A stretch of 64,000 nt of DNA from Paracyclopina nana (lineage: Eukaryota; Arthropoda; Copepoda; Cyclopoida; Cyclopettidae): the NCBI GenBank assembly GCA_019096065.1, contig JAGUCH010000002.1:74501-138500 (forward strand). Direction: 5' to 3'. Under the pieces are notes generated by a model. It had not been told where the DNA came from. It made no database searches and worked only from the letters and a program-made list of their open reading frames with translations. Positions 52,839 to 64,000 of this stretch are shown here, one piece after another; the stretch's first letter is position 1, and the number at the start of each line of letters is the position of its first letter. Made by a program: the position numbers and the translations under genes.

Positions 52839-55800
52839 TTAGACATCATCGGTTCCAGGAAGTAATTCATTAGTGGCCACATCATTGTACGCAATGGTGA
52901 ATATGCTCTGTTTCCTGCCTTTCTGCAAGGCATCAGTTTGGCTCATTGAGCTGATTCCTAAAATGATCATAGTTAGACAATGTTAGATATGTGGATGACA
53001 TCATCGCTTACCAGACTCAGTGTCCTCCCCTCCCCTGGGACTTTGCTCCAAAGGCGTAACCTTTGAAGAGTGTGGAACACTATTTGATCTTCTGTCCCTT
53101 TTCTTCATGGTTAGCTTCTTTGCATCCAGAACAGGCTGGACAATGCTGCTCTGACTCTTGTTGTACCAATTCATGTACCGAGGGGTGACCTGAACACTTT
53201 TCTTGGGAGATGCAGAGCTCTCCTTTGAGTTGGACCTATCTTCCGAACTGTTGAGCGGTGTGTCCCCAAGGTTCTTGGCAAAGTTCTCATCCACAAGAGG
53301 CTTTGAATTGAGGCCATCTTCCACCATCTTTTCTATGTCGTTCCTTGTTGGGTTGATGTTCAAGATTGAGCTGGCCCGTGAATTGGCCTCTGATGAGGCA
53401 TTGGAAGAGGTTGCCCCACCATCAATCATCTGGTGGTGTCCAAAACTGTTGACATGAGCTATGGATGGTGAAGCTGCATGCTCAATGTTCCTTGCGATCC
53501 CATGCCTATTCCATATGCTGCTCCTGGAGAGAAATTGCCTATAGTTGATAGTATCATGCAATTCAATTGGCATACCTTGCATCAGATGGAAAGTTTTGAC
53601 GGATGTATATGAGCTCTTCACTGGTGTTTCTTGGCTTCCGCTTTCTTGAGTGGGGAGGGTTGTACTTTGAGAATTTCCTTGGCTGCTCAGCCTCAGCCTG
53701 AGGGTAGACAGTAATGTTGGCCATTTGAACCAGATTGGCTTTGGGCAGAAGACTGTTGTTGAACTTTTGCAGTGGAAAGTTGAATCGAGGCTCATAGACA
53801 AAGTTGCTTTCCCTTATCCGCATCATCTCATCGTTGGAAAGACTGTTCCACCTCTTTATGAAAGACTCTTTTATCTCTTCTTCTATATGGCTTCTGGGCA
53901 AGTCGGTCAAGCTCCAATGCCTATTCTTGGCCATCAACCTTCCCGTTGAATCAATATAGCTAAAGCAACAAATCATTGAGCCATTCAAAATCACTCATGA
54001 AGGCACTTACCCATAGAACTTTTCCTCCTCCTGTTGCATCATCTTGGCCATGGTGTTTCTTCTACAAAGGGCAAATAGCTTATAATACATTGAACAAAAG
54101 AGCAATCCATTATTACCTCCTTAGTATGGAAGCTTTTGTTTCTGTGTAGGAGGGCTCAGGGGAAGTTCTCCCATCTTGAATTTTGAACCTCAGGCTAACA
54201 TCTGGATCATCATTCCAATAACTGTGCCTATTGACAAAGAGTAATTTGATGCTCTAAATACAGCTTTGTTAGAACCTGTCATAGTAGTTTCTTGATTTCC
54301 TTCTTGTACGAGTCTCGGCTTCATAATTGCTTTCTGTCTCTTCAATGATGGGAGATCTGATAAAGTGCTTTGGAGTGAGATCCTCCTCGGTGTTCCTGAG
54401 TAAAATGTCTGGGGCTGATGTCACACTCGGTGGTCCCGAATACTTCCCATGGCCTATGGGCGGTTTCAGACTATGGATTCCTTCATCTTCGCTCGTGGTT
54501 TGTCCAGAGTCTTCGCTGCAATCAATAAAAAACAAGATATAAAGGTCAAGGCCAACATGAAAAATAAATCAACAAACCCATCAATAAGAGCAGGTGGCCT
54601 CCTGAAGCAGGAGTTCCTGGGCCTGGCCGCAGTTTTTTCTTTCAAATGGTTCATGGCCATACTTAGGAACCCAGGTGGTTCTGGGCTGGATGGAACATCC
54701 CCTAAGTATTGCCTCAAAATGATCTCTTTCCCTGGAAGTGTATGTATTTCAAGGATCATGATACACAAGCATGCAAGCACCATTATTGTCTCTTTAATCT
54801 GGTGATGCTGAATTTAGCTTTACCATCTGGTCCAATTGCAGTGTAGAATTCCCCTTGCCCATCATCATCTACCAAGTTGTGCTTTTGCCTGAACAGTTCC
54901 AGCTCACTCATAGTTCTCACCGGCTCAGACCTGGATAAAGCCCTACTTTTTATGAATCGAATAGGCCTATGACTACAACTTTACTTTGGACTGGTTGAAG
55001 CATCTAGGAAGAGAGGACTGGTTGCCTGATCTGCCAGCGAGACTTCATCAGCAATAGGATTTTCTTCTAGCCTCAACACATCTGCCCCATCAATTCTCTC
55101 ATATGTCTCGGTGATTCTGCACTCATCATCCAACTTCATGATTTGAACATCATCGTCATTGGTTGATACACCTCTCCGTTGATGGGGTCTTTGTTCAGAG
55201 TGATCCACCAAGTGAAAGGCCTGCGATTCTCTTAGTTGTCGAGGGTTCAGTTCTTCCATAGCTCTGACAAAGACTGGCCCACTGCTTCGCCCAGTTGAAG
55301 CTGTCTCATCCCTTATGAATATGATGTTTTGGGTGTCTCTCAAAGTTGGCTCATATACCTATAGTAAAATTTTGGCAATCAATAAGGATTGAACTTGGTG
55401 AATGGTACCTTTACTTTGTTGCCCATTCTGTGTGAAATGTTCTCAACTCTGTCCCCGAGTAGCTTTCGATGTGCAAGCCTTCTTGCTAAATGATTATAGT
55501 TTGATGACTTTTATTCCATAAGCTATGCTGCTTACTAACCTTCATCCGAGGCTGATTTGATACGTTTCCCTGCAGATCTAAGCACTTCCACAAACCTTGC
55601 ATCTTTCAGGTCTTCTCCTTTACCATTTTTCACTGACAATACTTTGATGTCATGTGAGCTTGTGGCCCCATAGAGCTTCCTAAAAGTTAATGTTAATGCA
55701 ATGACTTGTAATTCAGTCGATTAAGTGCTCACCCTTTGTTGAATAATAAGCAGCCAGGGCAGCAAAAGCAGCAAGCAATTATCAACACCACTATCACAAC

Positions 55801-58800
55801 TAGGATCAGTAAAGCTATAAGTCCCCAAAATAGTGCAGCATTCTTGAACTGCAACTCGACCTATATAGATTATAATCATTCATGATTTCTGTGTTTCATA
55901 TTAGTTGGCTTACTAGTTCCAAGCCTGAATCGGCCTTTTCCTCATCAGGTGATGCCTTTGAATAGTTACCAGCTGCTTTAGTTGATGTCTGATCCTGCTG
56001 GTCTCTCACAAGCTTTGATGTAATGTCTTTCATATCAACAACACTGTTTGATGGATAGGTAATGAGGACATCCACAACGCTTCTCCTGCAATACATATTG
56101 CAATTTAAGATAGGTAGACCAAGGATGTTAGTCTATTTACTTACCTAGATCTTGGGTCTTGAGTGTCTTGATAGTTCTTTGGATTGCGATCCTCATTGGT
56201 GTAGTCTATTTCATAGTAATCGGATCTATCAATGTTAAAGTTCGTTCTGAGCCCATCACTGTATGGTTGAATGTCTTGAATTTCTGCTTGACCTCCAGTC
56301 ATGGATGAAATGAGTTCGCTCAGTTGATTTTGTTTCTTGTCAATAACTGCTGGTTCTTCATACACAATGAATTTCATGGTACGTGAAGAAGTCAACTCTG
56401 TATAGATGTGAACTAGGACTTCTGAGTCTAAGCTTGGAATGCCAAGATCATAAGCTCTCACAGTCAATGAAATGACAGGCTCAACTATCTGATCGCTAAC
56501 CCTTTGCACTTTGGGATTAAAATTCCTCTCCTTGCCATTTCTGAAGAGGTTGAGTTCAAGTGGTTCTTGTAGACTTATTTCACCTGTGACAGAGTCAATG
56601 ATGAACTTCTTCTCATAATTGCCATTGATGATTTCATATCGGATTTCGCTGTTCTTAGTGCCTGGCTTGTCAACATCCACTGCTTCGACCTGGACATCGT
56701 TTCTTAAGTTTGTTAGGTCAGAATTCATGAAGCCTTGGTACATTCTCTTCTTGAAAATAGGCGGGTTATCGTTGACATCTGTGATATTTACTATGATTGT
56801 GGTTTGGGAACTTAAGGGGGGAACCCCTCCATCGATGGCTTCAACTGTCATTATGAATTCTTGAAATAATTCATAAATGTTATGAGGAAAGTATCTTTAG
56901 AAAATGTTAAGGCTTACTCTCATTCCGTTCCCTGTCTATAAGGGTGTTGTCGATGAGGATAATGTCACCAGTATTTTCATCAACAGAGAATGTTTGTAAA
57001 ACTGCTGAATTCCCTTTCAAATTGACAAAGCTCTTTTCTCCATTTTCTCTGCTGTCTGCATCAAAGGCTTTGACCTTTAGAAGAGCAGTCATTGAATTAT
57101 TTATTCATCAAGTCTACAACTCTTGTACATACCTTTCCAATGGATACACCTGGCAATTGATTCTCTGGGATTTCAATTTCATAAGTTGAATTGGAGAATT
57201 GAGGCTTGTTGTCATTCACATCTAATAGATTAACTGTAACATCAGCTGTAGCTGAGAGCTTGTTGATGCCCAGTTCTGTCGCTTGAATCTGTGTAAAGAC
57301 ATATTTAAAGCTCCTATATCAACTTTCTATGTATGCATTTACCTTAAAGTTGAGCTGTCTGATTTGCTCATAATCAAGCCTTTTGCTGTTCTTGACACTG
57401 ATGACAAATTTCCCATCTTGGTAAACGAAGGCAGGTGATATTTCAAATGTATCAGCAAAGCCAATGACAGAAAGCTCCAACTTTCCATTGTCACCCTAGA
57501 TTAAATATAGTATAGGCCTTCAAGTTGACTAATGAGCTATTATGAGCAAAAAATCAATCGACATGAAAAACCCAAGGTCAGACAAACTACTTGTGATGAT
57601 TCATATCTTTTGTGAGACCTTGAAGCAGAAAATACCACCTGCTTTCTCTTTTTTGCTATCACTCTACCTTATCAAAGTCCTGTACATGGTCAAAGCCGTC
57701 CACAAAAGTCAGAGCGGTCCCTTCTGGAGCATTTTCCTCTAATGTTGTGACATAGCTGCAAAGTGAAATCAATTTCTTCAAAACCTTGGTCTAGTTTTTA
57801 AAGAGAGAACACATGCTAGCCTTTTTTGTAGAAACTGTGGAGGATGATTGATCACATCATCAATGATAATCGCAATGTCTGCTTCACTTCTGTCTCCTGT
57901 TGCTATCCCCTTTTCATCCAGCTCTTCGACAAGAATTCTTAGCATAACTGGTAACAAAGTTGGTTGAAGGTCAATATCCTGAAATCATCAATCATCAGCA
58001 TGCAACATTGCAATTGCATTCTTCTTCTGCAAATGTGCAGTATTTGTTGCACTTGTATTATTACCTGCAGGCTCTTTCTGACTTTCACAATGCCCTGATC
58101 CGGATCAATGTCAAAATAATTGCTGAATGGAAGCCCAGTTGGATCAAGGCCATAGCGAAGCCTTCGAGGGTGGGCATAATCACCATCATAGGCTGCCACC
58201 TGAACCACTTGTGTTCCCTTTATGAAAAAAAGGCATTAAAGCACTTGTTCTTTTCCATGCTTTCTTTATACATACAATTGTTGCATTTTCTGGCAACTTA
58301 GTGACAGGCGGTGCAATGAGGAAATAAGGCGGTGTGTCTGGAAGATCTTGTACTTCAACAATGACCTCATGTACAGCAACATTTCTGGTGTCAACTTTCA
58401 TGTCCACCCAGGCATTCTGAAAATCACTCAATTATTCATCAGGCCATTCGCTTTATGCCTACATACCTCAGCTATAATTTGCAAAATGAAGGCTGATCTA
58501 GCTTCATAATCGAGCTTTTTTGTTAGCTTCAAGTCACACTGGCTGAATTCCTTGACATTGGTCCTGAAGCCAGGATTCAGTTCAAAATAAGTTCTGGCAT
58601 CAGCTGGCTCAAGGTGGCAATGCACTCCCCTGAAGAGCTGGATGTTCTCTCTGATAACAAATGACTCAATGATGGTTCCCACTCTGGTGGATTCAGGTAC
58701 TCTAAGAATTCTTGGTGCCCTATAGTAATAAGTATGTTTGAATAAAAAATACTCCAATCCCCTCAAGGGACCGATCCAATTCCTGTTTGTCCACAACTAC

Positions 58801-59365
58801 TAATCATTATTGACAAATAAAAAATTCATACCCAACAAAGGGTCCTATGGGTGCTGTGGATTGGAGCCTTGACTCAACCACAGTAGCCTCACCATTGGTG
58901 TCTTTCACCTCAAGGCTTAGTATGATGTCTGTGTTGGGAACCAATGGCTTGGTCAGAACAACATCAGCCTCACAGATCGACATTGTGGAACAATCAACAT
59001 GGGTAATGCCCACATATTCACTGACTTGGCCTGTCTTTCCTTTCCCTGAATCTGAAATCATGAATTCATTCATTCTTTTAGCCCTTAGACCTTTCATATA
59101 TTGAAGACCTAGGGTACTCTGAACATGAAATGGTTGGGAGCTTACCGAAGGCAGTGAAAGTCAATGGATAGTGCTCATCTGCATCAGAGGCTCTTAGTCG
59201 ATAGATGACAGAGCCCAATTTGGTATCCACTGGAAGCATCACTAGTCTCATGTTGTTGGAGTAGTCAAATATCGGCTTGACTCCATGGGTTACACAAGGA
59301 AGTAGTAGGAGAACCAAGGGGATCCAGCCACAGTTTGTGGCTGGCCTCTTTTTCTTCTTACTCAT
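52839..59365 (-). CDS. Cadherin with long cytoplasmic tail (1665 aa)
   Basis: Twenty-four exons keep phase throughout (first 59146-59365; large exon 56145-56859; transmembrane exon 55733-55860; last 52839-52957). Signal or anchor segment after a basic start (MSKKKKR...PLVLLLLPCVTHG). Ectodomain about 860 aa with several cadherin repeats showing Ca-binding motifs (DVNDNKPQF, DVNDNPP, RASDADEHYPL, AVDVDKPG). One transmembrane helix at about 872-893 (GLIALLILVVIVVLIIACCFCC). The cytoplasmic tail is about 760 aa, Ser/Arg-rich, in twelve exons, ending in TDDV, a possible class III PDZ ligand. It should be an adhesion receptor; the N terminus recalls arthropod Cad86C-type cadherins, but I have not aligned it. 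Intron 57756-57820 uses a GC donor. It is convergent with the NAP-FABP gene, stops 83 bp apart. Confidence 0.88.
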
Positions 59366-61526
59366 GCTGGCTTACTTTACCTGCAATCAGTAGCATACAT
59401 GCTTAGAATGTTATAGTTACTGTATTTTTTGCACAGTGCTTAATGAAAGCCTCAATTATTCATAATCTAAAGCGAACATCTACCACAATACAAATGTACG
59501 CTTTTACTATATTCATATGTATGTACAATAACAACAACCCTGACCTACTTTTGTAACCTTTTGCACCTTGAACCAGCACAAAAATTGATTTCACAAGCAG
59601 TATCATGCTTCAAATGCCACAATTTCCAACCAATAACCCCTTTTTGTATGTACTGAAGCTGATAATCACTTTTTGACATGGCAACAAGGCTTATCGCAAA
59701 GAATGTCCACTACAGAAAGGAGAGGCCCACTTGCTGTACATAGGTAGGTGATGACCCAAATTTTTGAGGCCCATGAAAAAAACAATTTAGGAGCCCTTTT
59801 TGTGCTGTATGGGAACAACCGATTCAGTTCCTGCATTAAGCAGGAAGTTTATTATTGTTCTGAGTTTTTGACTGGGCCTTGATTAATCTTTGTGGTCATT
59901 TCCTGACAGGGCAATAAGTAGTCAGCTAAGAAATCGAGGCCTGACCCAATTCATGGTTTGTTTGACAGCCAGGCCAATCAGATCAATTTTCAATTAGTTT
60001 AGGAATATATGATTGTTTCACATTGTAGGTGCCAATTTTTTTCATTGTCCCTTTGATAGCTCATCAATTGAAATGCTGTTTCAAAGTTTATCTAATAAGT
60101 TTCATTTAATAATGTGGAAATGATACAATTCAATTCCCCGAGAAATGAAAAAATAAGTTGAGCCATGCAATAAAGTGTCATTTTGAATAGTGCTAGTGTT
60201 TTTGGATCTTAGTCGGCTTTAAGGAAATCACATATATTTTTTGACTCTTATTTGCAATTGCTTAGAAGCCAAAAGCCAACCTTCAGAGAGCTAAAAAGCT
60301 TTAAAGATGCCGCAATTACAATAAAATAACTGATGTTTATGGAACTAACAACTTTTGTATGATTGGGTGGATTTCATGCAAACTTTGTTAATCCGGATTT
60401 TCTGATCAACACTGCCTAATTTCAGGACAAAAGGTTCTCACTTTCTTTTTAAAAAATAAGCATTTCAAAAACAGAAATGCTCAGCATACTTAAAAATGAA
60501 ATTATCTACTAGCAAATATTCTATTTTGGTATTGCAGCTCCAAGGTTCAAACATTTCTGGAATAGTTTTCTCATAAAGATTCTGTCATGCTTGATATGAA
60601 GCAATTTCCTTAAAAAACTGCTTAGTAATGGGCTATTCCATTAGGCTTTTTTTAATATGAGTCAAAATAATGCAGGACTCACCGTGTGTATGCTTATGGT
60701 TGATGAATCACTTTATTTTGTTGACATCTTGATAGATATTGTGTTGCATGATCACAATTGAGGTCCCAAAGCTTTAACGCCTCTCTATTTACTGCCAATT
60801 GGCTTTTACTTTCCTTATGTTCCCCTCTCTCTCTCCCTTGGGCAACCGGTTATACTATGTCATACACAGTCCCATGTACGTGTGTGTGCATTCACTCTAA
60901 AGGAAAAACCAGGTACACAAAACTCTCTCTGGCCACTGCGAAACTTTTCTATTAGATCATCCATGTAAAATTAATTCTCTGATTTAGTCAGCTTTATGTA
61001 TATAAGATCATCCATATAAATATACTTTGATTACATTTTATCAAACCCTATAAGCCTTATTCAAATACATAAGGCCCTATTTCATCATAAGCTTGTCCTG
61101 AAATCCATCTTTGATAAATCACTATGGCTTTATACTGAATCAGTGGTAATCATTAAATGGTATGTACTGAATAGACTGAAATGCTTTGTTCAGAGTGTGT
61201 AGTGTTCAATATTGTTTGCAGTGTTCATAAGCCACGTGAATGCATGTGAAAGGCCACATTAACCACACATTCCCTGCTTAAACCTCTATGAACTGTCCAG
61301 ACACAATGGCTTTGGAATAAATCACCAAAAGGCTTGTACGCTTCATTTCTTTTTGGCTAACATTCATTCCATGGTCTATTGGCATTGAAATAAAAGTATA
61401 TTTCAACCCTTAAAACTCATTTCAACAGCAATATTTTGGATCAACTTGGTTTGTCCCTGCAATTAGTTGAGCTTTCTAAAGTCCAATAAAATACTTTTTG
61501 CAAGGTTGGGTGAGTGTCATTGTATT
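59366..61526. other. Intergenic, AT-rich
   Basis: 2.2 kb between the cadherin start and the end of the WD-repeat gene. Likely holds cadherin promoter and 5' UTR (an acceptor-like site lies just upstream of the ATG). A CT-rich stretch occurs at 60820-60840. No gene or RNA seen. Confidence 0.4.
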
Positions 61527-63863
61527 TCACAGCAATAAATCTTTGATTCCTGAATGAGTTTTGAGTCTTCTGAGGATTACTACCCCATCATAGTCATCAG
61601 TAATGAGCTCGTCTTGGTCAATGTGGACATTGGCAATGGCTCCGGAGTGTTCAGAAAGGATCTTCAAGCAACTTGAGTGGTTGATATCCAGAATGACAGC
61701 ATTGTCTTCCAAAACAGTTTTGAGGTGCCAAAACACTAGTAGCCCATATTGGCAGCCCACAACTACTACTTGCTTCTTGTACAGTGTGGCATTCAATACT
61801 TTAGATTCATGCCGAAGGCTCTTCAAGCAACTATGACTCTCCTGTAAGTACAAGGATACTTTTCTAGATGTCTCAATCATAGAACAGTGCTACACATCCT
61901 CATGTTATATAGTAAATATGGTTTTGCCAAAGTTTGAACACTGAGCTCACTGGTGTCTCATGGGTCCAGGATCTGAGCCATGGACATTAGTAAGCATAAA
62001 TTGCTTTGAATGGTGTGCGTAATTCCTTTCATTGGTAAGATGTAAAGCTTTTTGGATTGCTTACCAGGTGGTAGATGTCAAGGGTTTCGTTGTCTCGACA
62101 AACCAAAGCAAGAGGATAAGCCAAATGGAGATTCCAAATGATGGACTCTGAGCTGTTTTCTCTCATTGTGGAATTGGCCACTAGGTCTTCACCCACAATA
62201 TTCCACACTTGGATACAAGTTGATGCCAAGGTGTGGCCTGTGACCAGGTAGTTGTCATCAACTGCCAATGAGTAGATTTCCCCATAGTCACTTTGGCAAT
62301 TGAGAGTCCTCAAATGGACCAAGGTCTTAGAGCCTTCCAATTTCAAAATGGTCAAGGCCCCGGAGAGGCAAGTGGCATAAACCAGCTTGCCATCCTTGCT
62401 GAACCTCACTCCACTGATTTCCCTTTGGTCTGGGTGTGCAAAGGTGTCTGCTTTGGTCCAAGAGAATTTCTGCCACAGGTTCACACTTGTGTCCCAAGAT
62501 CCTGAAATGATGTGGTTGGAGTTCATGTCGACACTCCAAATGTGGTCAGAGTGGCCCTTGAGGGTAGCCACCTGGTCCAGGCTTTTCCTGTCAAAAATGG
62601 CCAGTGTCTTGTTCAAAAGGCCACAAACTATCCAATTGGCATCGCAAGCCATACAATTGACGCCTTCTTGACACCTTAGTATGCGAAGGCTTGGTCCAGG
62701 CTTAAATTGAATCGCTTTGAAACAATTGCTAAAAGTCAGACATTAGTAGGAGCTAACCTCAATACAGTTCCAAAAGTCTCGTTCAATGACCAGACCGGTT
62801 AAATCGCAAGAGATGAGCCTGAGGGAAGATGCTGTGATTGTATGAACCAGTCCATTGTGACCGGTGAAAGTTCTGATCAAAAGTCCTTCATTGTTTTGGG
62901 TATCTGGTTCATCCGGATCAGCACACTTGTCCAGGCTCCACATGAACAAATCAGTGTATTCATCACCAGTGAAAATGGCAAATGAGTTGAAAAACACTGA
63001 TCTCACATCCACTGTGTGAGTTATGGTTCTCAGGCAGTTGCCTGAACTCAACTCCCATAGTTTGGCTGTTTGGTCCCTATGAAATAATTCCTTTGATACA
63101 TCAATGACTTTTGGTAAGAAAAGAAATCACCTTGAGCCACTTATGGTGTATTTTCCTTTAAGGTACACACACCTTATCCCATTTGTGTGGCCAACAAAAG
63201 TCCTCACAAGTTCAGGCCTGCCTTGAAACATAAGAACTTTTATATAATGAACTAAGCTCATGTAAAATACATCAAATTTAACATTTGGTCTTGGATTTTT
63301 ATTTTGTGTGTACCTGTGATGTAAGTGAAGAGTTTCAGCTTTGCATCACTTCCACCTGTGACTACATTGGCACCATCCACACTCATGTCAATGATACAGT
63401 CGCCATGGTCCATGAGGAACTTGTCATCTGTTTCGAATGTATCCAAATGTATTCTCCTCACTTTGCCAGATCTGGCAGAATACAGGGCAAAGTTGCCCGA
63501 TTCACAGAGGTGTAAGCCTGAAATTGGTCCCTCTTCAGATGTCAGCTCTTGCAGAATTGTCCCAGTTTCTCTGGACCACAATTTCACAGTGGAGTCCCAG
63601 CTGGCTGAAATGATGTATTGTGGGCTCAAGTCCACAACTCTGACCAAGTCTGAGTGGCCTTGTAAAGGCCCCAAACGCTTGAAAGGCTGCCCACTTTTTG
63701 GTGAACTTCCCTGCCTTTCCCACACTTCAATGCTGCCATCCTCAAGGCCAAATACCAATGAAGTGGCATCGGTCTTGAATGCCATAAACCTTGAGCCCAG
63801 CTGTATTCTTCGACTGGTTGAGACTCCACTCAGCCATGAAGACTTAAGCTCATGATAAGTGCT
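61527..63863 (-). CDS. WD-repeat (F-box/WD-like) protein, 5' end outside the window
   Basis: Exons 63314-63863, 63131-63221, 62766-63076, 62065-62714 and 61527-61841 keep phase for 639 codons. At least seven WD40 repeats are visible, e.g. GHSDLVRVVDLSPQYIISAS..STVKLW, GHTNGIRCVYLKGKYTISGS..QTAKLW, GHNGLVHTITASSLRLIS, GHSDHIWSVDMNSNHIISGS..TSVNLW. Alternating GH and SASWD/SGSWD patterns resemble the propellers of F-box/WD proteins such as FBXW7, and the upstream piece YHELKSSWLSG resembles the segment between F-box and propeller, so a substrate adaptor of an SCF ubiquitin ligase is plausible. The first exon seen begins at a splice acceptor; the N terminus lies beyond 63863, probably past the window end. 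The 62715-62765 intron has weak splice signals and is placed by phase and length. Confidence 0.75.
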
Positions 63864-64000
63864 CTATAAATGAAAGTTGCTATTAATCCAAAAATAACAT
63901 TTTCAATTTATTTGCTTTAGTAAAAGTTTTTTTGTAAAGTACTGTAAAAAAAACTGATGTATTTGGTGAAATGCTGATGTATTTTGTGCAATACTGATGT

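Noticed and set aside
1..64000. CRISPR arrays, rRNA or tRNA genes, bacterial operons
   Set aside because: None seen by reading; the genes are spliced animal genes and the repeats are minisatellites.

Overview
The window looks like an invertebrate animal genome, most likely an ecdysozoan. Genes have many short introns (mostly about 50-70 bp, GT-AG with a few GC-AG), intergenic DNA is AT-rich, and one receptor carries DB (Cys-rich) modules, a family known mainly from nematodes and arthropods. The species cannot be named from sequence alone. All exon models below were built by eye from splice sites and reading-frame phase, without transcript data.

Layout. 1-600: tandem 180-bp satellite. 882-1945 (-): part of a C2H2-type zinc-finger gene of a transposon-associated family, with an unresolved 5' side. 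2.5-5.8 kb: AT-rich DNA with degenerate repeats. 5787-14269 (+): Ig/Fn3/DB-module single-pass membrane receptor (1456 aa); its 3.5-kb first intron holds a complete HECT ubiquitin ligase of the HECTD2 type on the other strand (5865-8845, 840 aa). 14381-15101 (-): small secreted orphan protein. 15628-16456 (+): seven-helix membrane protein with a 31-bp intron. 17.9-18.1 kb: a promoter-like cluster.

18224-42939 is the centrepiece: a 24.7-kb LTR retroelement with two LTRs of 709 bp that look identical, 4-bp target duplications (CCAA) and a tRNA-type primer site. It has open gag, protease-RT-RNase H and integrase frames linked by stop/start overlaps, then an 8-kb stretch with a duplicated RNA-hairpin module and two spliced ANTISENSE genes (one for a Thr-rich membrane protein, one in a GC-rich island). 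Last come two further sense genes: an unrecognised 532-aa protein and a 677-aa envelope-like glycoprotein. Nothing is visibly broken, so this is a young and possibly active complex element. I know of no described element with this layout, but could not search.

43.2-45.3 kb: 54-bp minisatellite split by a 931-bp foldback transposon. 45352-49060 (-): coiled-coil protein with minisatellite-filled introns. 50174-52755 (+): one continuous gene model joining a membrane anchor, a nucleosome-assembly (NAP) domain and a complete fatty-acid-binding-protein (FABP) domain, an unusual fusion. 52839-59365 (-): 24-exon cadherin (1665 aa), tail to tail with the fusion gene. 61527-63863 (-): WD-repeat gene running off the right side of the window.

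The flanking genes are ordinary cellular genes with no evident shared pathway. The genes of the retroelement do form a system: capsid and nucleocapsid, replication, integration, envelope, plus accessory and antisense products whose roles are inferred only from their features.
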